11,096 nucleotides of DNA from an uncultured Prevotellaceae bacterium (GTDB lineage: Bacteria > Bacteroidota > Bacteroidia > Bacteroidales > Bacteroidaceae): assembly GCA_946407325.1 (NCBI GenBank), contig CAMJNN010000036.1, positions 1-11,096 of the forward strand, given 5' to 3'. The number at the start of each line of letters is the position of its first letter. Position 1 is the stretch's first letter. The notes beneath the pieces were generated by a model. That model searched no databases and was not told where the DNA came from. It was given only the letters and a program-made list of their open reading frames with translations. The position numbers and the translations under genes are program-made. Below, piece after piece: positions 1 through 5,443 of the stretch.

Positions 1-548
1 CCGAGCTTGTCCATCAGGTCTTTATAGAACATGTTCATACCTGCCAATCCGTGCCAGTCGAGGCTACCCTTGGGGTTCACCAATACCTTGTCGGCCGTGC
101 TGGCGAGGTAGTATAGCAGTTGCTCGTAGTTGTCGGCATAGGAGATGATGAACTTGCCTGAATCCTTGAAATCTACCAAAGCGTCGTGGATAGCTTCAAC
201 AGTGGCGGGCTGTGCTTCTAGGCTTCCTGCCAACAGGTAGATGCCTTTGATATCTTCGTTCTCCTTGGCTTTCTGAATGGCTGACAGAATCTCGTCAAGT
301 CCCATGGTGTCTTCGCTTCCCATGGGGTTGATGCTTTTCAGGAAGTCAAGTGGACTACTCTCTGGGACACGCTCGGAAATGGTGCCATTGAGTTCAAGTT
401 TCAATACTGAATTGTCTTCGATGGTGACATCTTTGTCGGAAGACGAGGCGAGTCCGAAGAGGGTGAGCACGCCTAAGAACATGATGACCACACCGGCTAC
501 GATGATGCCTACTACGGTGGCCAGTACATACTTGAAGAATTCTTTCAT
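1..548 (-). CDS. sppA: Signal peptide peptidase SppA, 67K type (N-terminal part; 3' end beyond window)
   Basis: Inner-membrane serine protease that degrades signal peptides left after secretion. The visible 182 codons start MKEFFKYVLATVVG, with one strongly hydrophobic membrane segment at about residues 4-30, as expected for an N-terminally anchored SppA. Then comes the first protease-fold repeat: an ELNG strand, a DEILSAIQKAKEN helix, the ILL-type strand KGIYLLAGS, the YADNYEQLLYYLAS segment and VNPKGSLDWHGLAGMN. These align with the family just before the conserved YKSA-type lysine region. The catalytic lysine and serine of this family lie further downstream and are outside the window, so activity cannot be judged. 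The start at 548 is the only ATG that precedes the membrane segment; the leader is A-rich with no Shine-Dalgarno. A Bacteroidetes promoter core lies about 50 bp upstream, so the gene can be expressed separately from the PLP enzyme gene 82 bp upstream. The family call rests on recognised motifs. Confidence 0.93.
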   Translation of the reverse strand, partial: MKEFFKYVLATVVGIIVAGVVIMFLGVLTLFGLASSSDKDVTIEDNSVLKLELNGTISERVPESSPLDFLKSINPMGSEDTMGLDEILSAIQKAKENEDIKGIYLLAGSLEAQPATVEAIHDALVDFKDSGKFIISYADNYEQLLYYLASTADKVLVNPKGSLDWHGLAGMNMFYKDLMDKL

Positions 549-595
549 TGCTTTATTTGATTGTTATTATTTGTTTTTGTTGTTGTTTAACGGAG

Positions 596-603
596 CAAAG
601 GTA
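596..603 (-). promoter_or_regulatory. Bacteroidetes-type -7 element for sppA
   Basis: On the minus strand this reads TACCTTTG, an exact match to the Bacteroidetes sigma-ABfr consensus TAnnTTTG. TTGTTG (plus positions 620-625) lies at the expected upstream distance for the -33 element: the nearer TTG ends about 16 bp and the farther one about 19 bp before the -7 box. The leader to the sppA ATG at 548 would be roughly 40 nt and A-rich. This supports a separate promoter for sppA. Confidence 0.6.
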
Positions 604-607
604 ATAA

Positions 608-625
608 TTGTTGTTTAAACAACAA
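608..625. repeat. 18-bp perfect palindrome in the sppA promoter
   Basis: The sequence TTGTTGTTTAAACAACAA is its own reverse complement over all 18 bases. It lies between the PLP enzyme's stop (631) and the sppA start, filling the spacer between the -33-like TTGTTG and the -7 box. A stem of this kind has no spare loop, so it is a poor terminator hairpin. Its position suits an operator for a dimeric regulator, but an AT-rich chance palindrome is possible. Confidence 0.5.
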
Positions 626-630
626 AATAA

Positions 631-1845
631 TTAAAGCAAAGCTTGCAGCCCCTTTACGATGCGCTGTAAGCCTTCTTCGAGCCGCTGACGAGGACAAGCA
701 AGGTTGATGCGGATGAAGCGATCATCACCATACATGCTGCCTTCGTTGACTTGCACAAGGTTGTGAGTTTTCAGGTGCTCGGCAATCTGCTCGGAGGTAA
801 GTGGCAACACGCTACAATCGACCCAAGCGAGGTAGGTGCCTTCGAGTTGGGTGATAGGGAATTGAGGAATCTCTTGCTCAAAGTATTCCTTTAGGTAAGT
901 ATAGTTAGCGTACAGATATTCATTGAGTTGTCGCAACCATTCTGCGCCATCTTTGGTATAGGCGGCTTGAAGGGCTACTACGCCGAATGGGTTGACGTCG
1001 CACACCTCGTTGATATTGATGGCACGATCGATCTTCTGGCGATAATCGGGGTTGTCGCTGATGATATTGGCTATCTGCAAGCCGGCTGTATTGAATGCTT
1101 TCGAGGGGGCGTTGCAGGTGATAGAGTGGTGCTGCAGTTCGTCGCTGATGGAGGCGAAGGGCACATATTGGTGTCCTGGGAATACGAACTCGCAATGGAT
1201 TTCGTCGCTTACCACCAGCACGTTGTGACGGATGCAGATGTCGCCTAAGCGTTGTAACTCTTGGCGTGTCCACACTCTGCCGGCTGGGTTGTGGGGATTG
1301 CAGAGCAGCAATAGGTTGGCCTTAGGGTCAGCTGCTTTGCGTTCGAGGTCGTCGAAGTCCATCTGGTAGGTATGTTCGTTGTAAATGAGCTTGTTTTCTA
1401 CAATCTCGCATCCATTATTGCGGATGGAGGAGAAGAAGCAGTTATAGACGGGTGTTTGTACGATGACTTGATCGCCTGGTTGGGTGAAGGCTTTGATGAC
1501 GACGGAGAGGGCTGGTACAACGCCTGAGGTGTAGAGGATCCAGTCTTTCTGAAGGTGGCTCCATCCATGTTGGTTTTTGAACCAGTTGACTACTGCATCG
1601 TAATAGCTATCAGGTACTTTGGTGTAGCCGAAGATGCCGTGCTCTACTCGCTTCTGTAGGGCTTCGATTACAAATGGTGCTGTTTGGAAGTCCATATCGG
1701 CTATCCACATGGGGATGACGCCAGCTGGTGCATCGTCCCACTTGTAGCAGTTGCTTCCTCTGCGCTCAACTATTTCATCAAATTGACAATTGATAATTGA
1801 CAATTGACAATTATCTTTTGTACCTTTATTATTAACGCTATTCAT
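631..1845 (-). CDS. PatB/MalY-family PLP-dependent aminotransferase / C-S lyase (probable cystathionine beta-lyase)
   Basis: Fold-type I PLP enzyme of the aminotransferase class I/II superfamily. PatB/MalY members cleave C-S bonds of cystathionine or cysteine conjugates, releasing a thiol, pyruvate and ammonia; cytoplasmic. Family marks: FDEIVERRGSNCYKWD at 22-37, IPMWIADMDF at 44-53, GIFGYT at 70-75, TSGVVPAL at 106-113, NPHNPAGR at 183-190, SDEIHCEF at 213-220, and the PLP lysine in APSKAFNTAG, about K249. RINLACPR near the C-terminus carries the substrate-carboxylate arginine. Length is normal except for an N-terminal extension of about 20 residues. The family normally starts directly before FDEI, but here no Met is available there: the only in-frame ATG is at 1845, and residues 13-21 (CQLSIINCQ) are translated from a heptanucleotide repeat array at 1782-1809. 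The exact substrate cannot be read from sequence; a general aminotransferase role remains possible. Confidence 0.92.
   Translation of the reverse strand: MNSVNNKGTKDNCQLSIINCQFDEIVERRGSNCYKWDDAPAGVIPMWIADMDFQTAPFVIEALQKRVEHGIFGYTKVPDSYYDAVVNWFKNQHGWSHLQKDWILYTSGVVPALSVVIKAFTQPGDQVIVQTPVYNCFFSSIRNNGCEIVENKLIYNEHTYQMDFDDLERKAADPKANLLLLCNPHNPAGRVWTRQELQRLGDICIRHNVLVVSDEIHCEFVFPGHQYVPFASISDELQHHSITCNAPSKAFNTAGLQIANIISDNPDYRQKIDRAININEVCDVNPFGVVALQAAYTKDGAEWLRQLNEYLYANYTYLKEYFEQEIPQFPITQLEGTYLAWVDCSVLPLTSEQIAEHLKTHNLVQVNEGSMYGDDRFIRINLACPRQRLEEGLQRIVKGLQALL
1782..1809. repeat. Heptanucleotide repeat array 1 (ATTGACA x4) at the 5' end of the PLP enzyme gene
   Basis: Four tandem heptamers on the plus strand: ATTGACA, ATTGATA, ATTGACA, ATTGACA, then a partial ATT. 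Read on the minus strand as coding sequence, they give a NCQLSII-type heptapeptide that forms residues 13-21 of the PLP enzyme. Because 7 is not a multiple of 3, gain or loss of one unit would shift the frame between the ATG at 1845 and the conserved domain. The same unit, inverted, forms array 2 at 3030-3071. Confidence 0.9.
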
Positions 1846-1886
1846 TGTTTTTTGCTGTCTATTATCTTCGTCTCTGTTCTCTAGCT

Positions 1887-1979
1887 AAAGATTATTCTCG
1901 CCTCATGGATGTGCCGGCGACTGACGTCAGGCCTAAAATGTCGCCTACACACATCCATTTCGCCTCGTTAATAATCTTT
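1887..1979. repeat. Nested inverted repeat, element A (93 bp)
   Basis: Three arm pairs nest around nearly the same centre: AAAGATTATT (1887-1896) with AATAATCTTT (1970-1979), ATGGATGTG (1905-1913) with CACATCCAT (1950-1958), and GGCGAC (1916-1921) with GTCGCC (1940-1945). A perfect 10-bp palindrome CTGACGTCAG lies at 1921-1930. That is 25 paired bases in addition to the central palindrome. There is no coding potential and no clear U-tract for a leftward transcript, so it does not look like an ordinary terminator. It may be a structured RNA, a cruciform site or a small non-autonomous repeat element; role unknown. Confidence 0.65.
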
Positions 1980-1985
1980 TATCAA

Positions 1986-2151
1986 ATCGATGATTGCTAA
2001 GAGCTGACATATATTTCTGCAGCGTGAAGAAAATCGGGAAAGTTTTCCGTATGAAAGCGCAAACCTGTTTGAGCGAAGCGAGTTTTTGCGTTTTAGGAAA
2101 ACGTGAGCGATTTTTAGTGGAAGAAATTCAGTCAGCGATAGCAATTACGAT
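1986..2151. repeat. Nested inverted repeat, element B (about 166 bp), directly downstream of the DUF3737 stop
   Basis: Successive complementary arms lie in the right order: ATCG (1986-1989)/CGAT (2148-2151), ATTGCT (1993-1998)/AGCAAT (2140-2145), GCTGAC (2003-2008)/GTCAGC (2131-2136), ATTTCT (2013-2018)/AGAAAT (2122-2127), AAAATCG (2030-2036)/CGATTTT (2108-2114), GTTTTCC (2042-2048)/GGAAAAC (2096-2102) and CGCAAA (2058-2063)/TTTGCG (2085-2090). The apex is GAGCGAAGCGAG (2071-2082). About 42 bases can pair in one long interrupted stem. No convincing gene lies in it. Together with element A it accounts for most of the 310-base gap 1846-2155. It resembles palindromic interspersed elements (MITE- or REP-like), but I cannot test copy number. 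Confidence 0.65.
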
Positions 2152-2155
2152 AAAA

Positions 2156-3001
2156 TTAACCTCTGGTCAATATTTGACAGTCGGCAGGAGCTTTGATATT
2201 CTCATCGATGATGATTTCACCAATGCCATCAGCTACAATCTTGCCAGAAGCAGGGTTCTTCACGCTCTTGATAAAGCCCTTGATATCAGCCTGAAGGGTG
2301 GAGTACTCGAAGGCACGATCGCACTCAGCATCGAAGGTACAGTTCTCGAGTACAAGGTCATGTGCGTAGCATAGCGGTTGCTCACCGGCAATGTGGCAGT
2401 TCACCAGTCGCAGGTTCTTGGAATGCCAACCCAGGTATTCGCCATCGAGGTAAGAGTCGTAGATGGTGACGTTTTCCACCTCCCAGAAAGCATCTTTTGT
2501 AACGATATGGGCATTGTGCACCTCGATGTTCTTGCAATATTGGAATACATAGTTACTGGTACTATCCAAACCGTTGACCTTGACGTTGTTGCAGTGCATG
2601 AAAGGGTAGGTGCCCTCACGCAGGGTGACATTGTTAAGAATCAGTCCGTTGATGCCCCAGAAGGTCTCGTCGGCATCGTTGATAGTCACGTTGGTCAGCT
2701 CGAGGTTCTTCATCTCACGGAAGAATTTCGGACCGTTGATGACACAGTCGGTCATCTTCATATCGTCGGAATACCAGATGGCTGAGCGTGAGCCGGGTGC
2801 AAAGTAGCAGTTAGTAATCTCAGAACCCTTGACGTGCCACAATGGATATTTTCCCTCGAAATAACAGTTTCTGCAAATGATGTTGCTACACTCCTTGATG
2901 CCCGACTCTCCGAATGTAATCTTTACATGATCGAGAATGGTGTCATGTGTTTCAAACAGAGGTCGTTCGCCTCCAAAAACTTTGTTTCTAATTTCCTTCA
3001 T
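2156..3001 (-). CDS. DUF3737 family right-handed beta-helix protein
   Basis: A 281-residue protein of unknown function recognised as DUF3737 from its start (MKEIRNKVFGGERPLFE) and its C-terminal block (FEYSTLQADIKGFIKSVKNP, then KIVADGIGEIII). From about residue 25 to 235 it is a stack of roughly ten rungs of 19-23 residues. Each has a V/I-x-x-x-N-C/V-x-F/I strand followed by an aromatic turn (PLWHV, AIWYS, KFFRE, TFWGI, PFMHC, YVFQY, AFWEV, LGWHS, LCYA, AFEY), the pattern of a parallel beta-helix like pectate lyases. No signal peptide is seen, so it is probably cytoplasmic. There is no identifiable catalytic triad or metal site, so an enzyme role is not supported from sequence alone. It sits 56 bp downstream of the MATE gene in the same direction, with no clear promoter box between, and may be co-transcribed. 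Length is complete for the family. Function: unknown. Confidence 0.88.
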   Translation of the reverse strand: MKEIRNKVFGGERPLFETHDTILDHVKITFGESGIKECSNIICRNCYFEGKYPLWHVKGSEITNCYFAPGSRSAIWYSDDMKMTDCVINGPKFFREMKNLELTNVTINDADETFWGINGLILNNVTLREGTYPFMHCNNVKVNGLDSTSNYVFQYCKNIEVHNAHIVTKDAFWEVENVTIYDSYLDGEYLGWHSKNLRLVNCHIAGEQPLCYAHDLVLENCTFDAECDRAFEYSTLQADIKGFIKSVKNPASGKIVADGIGEIIIDENIKAPADCQILTRG

Positions 3002-3029
3002 AAAATATTAATGGTATAATTATTAATTA

Positions 3030-3071
3030 TCAATTGTCAATTGTCAATTGTCAATCGTCAATCGTCAATCG
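3030..3071. repeat. Heptanucleotide repeat array 2 (TCAATTG/TCAATCG x6) at the 3' end of the MATE gene
   Basis: Six perfect-length heptamers on the plus strand: three TCAATTG (3030-3050) then three TCAATCG (3051-3071). The MATE stop codon (3058-3060, TGA on the minus strand) and its last codons (T-I-D-D) are made of repeat units. The array continues into the gap before DUF3737. The unit is the same as in array 1 but in the opposite orientation; AATTATCAATTGTCAATT at 3025-3042 is an exact inverted copy of 1781-1798. Confidence 0.92.
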
Positions 3072-4488
3072 TCTTCATCCAATTACCCCACCGCAAGCGA
3101 CAGAGGAAGATAACGCCACGGAAGCAGAGTTCTGCACACATGGCAATCCAAACACCTTGCAAGCCCATTGTTATAGCAAGCACGGCCGACAGTGGAATGC
3201 GCACGGCCCACATGCTGGCCAGGTTCATGCCACTTGGTATCAGGGTGTCGGAAGCTCCCACAAACACACCATAGCATACGATGGAAGCTGCAAACATGGG
3301 CTCTGCAAAGGCTTCTATGCGCAGAATGGTCGTGCCCAGCTGACGAACCTCTTCCACTGGTGTCATGATGCTGAGGAACAAAGGTGCTCCGATATACATC
3401 ACAATGCCCATGATGGCCATTACGATCATACCCAATGCTACCGTCATATAGGCAAACTTCTTAGACAAGATCTTTCGTCCTGCGCCTACGCTTTGTCCTA
3501 CCAAGGTGGTAGCGGCATCAGAAATACCATAGCCCGGCATGTAGCACAGACTTTCGATGACGATGCCAAACGAATGGGCTGCAATGGCAATGGTGCCTAA
3601 GGGAGCCACAATGATGGTGGTGGCAATATAAGCACTGCTCATCAGGAATCTTTGTATGCCCATCGGTCCTCCAATGTAGATGGCTTTCTTGATATAATTC
3701 CATGATGGCATGAATGAACCTTTGTCTATGGTTAGTCTCAAATCCCTTGATCTGAAGCAAAGGAAATACATCAGCAAGGCGGCTGCAATCACCTCGGCAC
3801 ACACTGTACCTATGGCGGCACCTACTACCGACAAGCCAGCTCCGGGAATGAACCATTCTATTCCTGCAAACTCCACTGTGCGTGATGGGAATATGAGGAA
3901 GAAGTTGAAGATAACGTCAAGGGTCATCATCAGCACGTTCATGGCACTGGGTATCACCATGTTGCCACTGCTTCGTAACATGCCTGAGCCCAACATGCTG
4001 GTTTGGAACACAGGAATGCCCAATGAGAAGATGGCAAAATAGAGTGATGCTGTGGCATTGATATCGTCGTTGCCTCCCAGCCAGATGGGTAACCACGGAC
4101 TGATGATGATGCCTATCAGTCCCATGATACATCCGAAACCGATGACTGCCGCCAATGCCTGACGTAACACCAGACGTGCCTCCTTCTCGTCGTTAGCCCC
4201 CAGTCGTTGAGCTACCTGCACATAATAACCGGCAGCAGCACAAGAACACAGACTGCCCATCAACCAAGTGGTGGTTTCAACCAGTCCGATGGAGGCTGAT
4301 GCATTGGCGCCCTGACTACCTACCATGGAGGCATCGATATACTGCATCATGGTAGTGGTTACTTGCGCCAGTATGGCAGGGGTGGAAAGCTGCAACACAA
4401 GCCGAAGCTGTTGTGCAGTAGTCATAGGCTTACCCTGTCGGATCAGCAGTAACAAATCGTCTTTGGTATCTTTTATCTTTGCAGCCAT
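3058..4488 (-). CDS. MATE family multidrug efflux transporter
   Basis: Inner-membrane antiporter of the MATE (NorM/DinF-like) family that exports drugs or metabolites using a Na+ or H+ gradient. From the chosen ATG the protein is 476 residues, typical for the family, with about 12 hydrophobic segments and an internal two-fold repeat. The first half begins QLSTPAILAQVTTTMMQYID...MVGSQGANASASIG and the second begins IKKAIYIGGPMGIQRFLMSS, followed by HSFGIVIESLCYMPGYGISDAATTLVGQSVGAG, the usual second-half signature. A TTG three codons upstream (4497) could extend the frame by PS only; it lies inside a possible promoter box, so the ATG at 4488 is preferred. The last residues (TIDD) and the stop derive from a heptamer repeat array, so the native C-terminus may have been replaced. 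It lies 87 bp downstream of the rRNA methyltransferase in the same direction. Substrate unknown. Confidence 0.94.
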   Translation of the reverse strand: MAAKIKDTKDDLLLLIRQGKPMTTAQQLRLVLQLSTPAILAQVTTTMMQYIDASMVGSQGANASASIGLVETTTWLMGSLCSCAAAGYYVQVAQRLGANDEKEARLVLRQALAAVIGFGCIMGLIGIIISPWLPIWLGGNDDINATASLYFAIFSLGIPVFQTSMLGSGMLRSSGNMVIPSAMNVLMMTLDVIFNFFLIFPSRTVEFAGIEWFIPGAGLSVVGAAIGTVCAEVIAAALLMYFLCFRSRDLRLTIDKGSFMPSWNYIKKAIYIGGPMGIQRFLMSSAYIATTIIVAPLGTIAIAAHSFGIVIESLCYMPGYGISDAATTLVGQSVGAGRKILSKKFAYMTVALGMIVMAIMGIVMYIGAPLFLSIMTPVEEVRQLGTTILRIEAFAEPMFAASIVCYGVFVGASDTLIPSGMNLASMWAVRIPLSAVLAITMGLQGVWIAMCAELCFRGVIFLCRLRWGNWMKTIDD

Positions 4489-4494
4489 GCTTGG

Positions 4495-4502
4495 CAAAAT
4501 TA
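4495..4502 (-). promoter_or_regulatory. Possible -7 element for the MATE gene
   Basis: Minus-strand TAATTTTG matches TAnnTTTG, but it ends only 6 bp before the ATG at 4488 and I see no TTG at -33 distance. If real, the transcript would be nearly leaderless. It could equally be chance, with the gene read through from the methyltransferase promoter. Confidence 0.25.
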
Positions 4503-4575
4503 CTGAATTATTCGTTTATTTATTGTATAATGGGTCGTCAAGACGAAAAACAAGGGCGTAAAGGCGAATAAATGC

Positions 4576-5370
4576 CTACCGCTGTCTTTGTCTGACGGCC
4601 TCAAAAAGTAGTATGGCAGCACTGACGCTAACGTTGAGCGAATCTAACTGGCCTAGCATGGGGATGCGGATATGGGCATCGGCAGCTTGGCGCCAAACAT
4701 CGGTCAAGCCTGTGGATTCTGTGCCCATAATGATGGCGGTGCCACAGGTCATATCGGTGTCATAATACAAGCGTGAATCCTGCAGTTGGGCAGTAAGTAT
4801 TTTGATATTGTTCTTCTTTAAGAAACTAATGCAATCGTCTGAAGTACAGGCTATACATGGTACACTGAATATGGCACCAATAGAGCTTCGTATCAGGTTG
4901 GGATTATAGAGGTCGGTCAGTGGGTCGCACACTATGACAGCATCGGCGCCAGCGGCATCGGCACTGCGCAAGATAGCTCCTAAGTTACCAGGTTTTTCTA
5001 CACTCTCCAGTACCACCAACAGGGGATTGGGCTTCAGCTGCAGGTCTTTAAGCTGGAGCTGTCGCGACTGAACGATGGCTATCACTCCTTCGGTACTGCC
5101 ACGATAGGCCATCTTCTCATACACCTCAGGGGATACCTCATAGGTGATTGCAGAGGAAGAAAGTAATTGGGAAAGGGTAGTGGCGGCTGTTAACTCTGGA
5201 CAAAAGAAAACACAATTGATGTTATAGCCGGCATCCAGACAATGCTGCAACTCCCTGATGCCTTCGACTATAAAGACACCTTGTTTGCGACGCTCAGCCG
5301 ACTTCTGCTGGAGGGCCACCACCTGTTTTACTTTTGCATTTTGCAAACTTACTATCCTGTTTTCTTCCAT
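4576..5370 (-). CDS. TrmH/SpoU-family RNA 2'-O-methyltransferase (probable 23S rRNA ribose methylase, RlmB-like)
   Basis: AdoMet-dependent SPOUT enzyme that 2'-O-methylates a ribose in rRNA or tRNA; cytoplasmic. The N-terminal substrate-binding domain (about 1-100) contains GVFIVEGIRELQHCLDAG at 31-48, the usual L30e-like region. The C-terminal trefoil-knot domain carries all three SpoU motifs: motif 1 VEKPGNLGAILRSADAAG at 124-141 with N129 and R135; motif 2 IIMGTESTGL at 213-222 with E218; motif 3 IPMLGQLDSLNVSVSAAILL at 236-255 with the conserved S244, N246 and S248/S250. The length of 264 residues is normal. Within the family the target (23S G2251 in RlmB, other positions in paralogues such as TsnR-type proteins) cannot be assigned from sequence, so no symbol is given. 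It is divergent from the S9 peptidase gene with a 73-bp shared promoter region, and heads the leftward gene row. Confidence 0.92.
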   Translation of the reverse strand: MEENRIVSLQNAKVKQVVALQQKSAERRKQGVFIVEGIRELQHCLDAGYNINCVFFCPELTAATTLSQLLSSSAITYEVSPEVYEKMAYRGSTEGVIAIVQSRQLQLKDLQLKPNPLLVVLESVEKPGNLGAILRSADAAGADAVIVCDPLTDLYNPNLIRSSIGAIFSVPCIACTSDDCISFLKKNNIKILTAQLQDSRLYYDTDMTCGTAIIMGTESTGLTDVWRQAADAHIRIPMLGQLDSLNVSVSAAILLFEAVRQRQR

Positions 5371-5383
5371 ATTTATGATTTTG

Positions 5384-5415
5384 TTGCAAAGATAGTGTTT
5401 TTTTTGTTACCTTTG
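5384..5415 (+). promoter_or_regulatory. Bacteroidetes-type promoter of the S9 peptidase gene
   Basis: -33 TTG at 5384-5386 and -7 TACCTTTG at 5408-5415 with a 21-bp spacer, close to the known Bacteroidetes spacing. It overlaps the oppositely directed -7 box of the methyltransferase (5387-5394), so the two divergent promoters interpenetrate and may exclude each other. The predicted leader to the ATG at 5444 is about 20-25 nt, A-rich, without a Shine-Dalgarno. Confidence 0.6.
5387..5394 (-). promoter_or_regulatory. -7 element for the rRNA methyltransferase gene
   Basis: TATCTTTG on the minus strand, an exact TAnnTTTG match, ends 16 bp before the ATG at 5370. No clear TTG -33 partner is visible upstream (the stretch is A-rich), so the call rests on the -7 box and its position in a short divergent gap. 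Confidence 0.5.
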
Positions 5416-5443
5416 CCGTTAATATTAACTAATTGAAATAACG

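Noticed and set aside
3030..3071. CRISPR-like array
   Set aside because: The unit is a 7-nt tandem repeat without spacers and there are no cas genes.
3034..3600. Plus-strand reading frame beginning MSIVNCQSSIVN
   Set aside because: It is antisense to the MATE gene; its start is only a translation of the heptamer array and the rest shows no domain.
4495..4497. TTG start for the MATE gene
   Set aside because: It adds only three residues over the ATG at 4488 and lies within a possible -7 box; the ATG is the simpler start.
4535..4546. Short dyad TCGTC-AA-GACGA between the MATE and methyltransferase genes
   Set aside because: The two-base loop is too small for a hairpin and nothing else supports a site.
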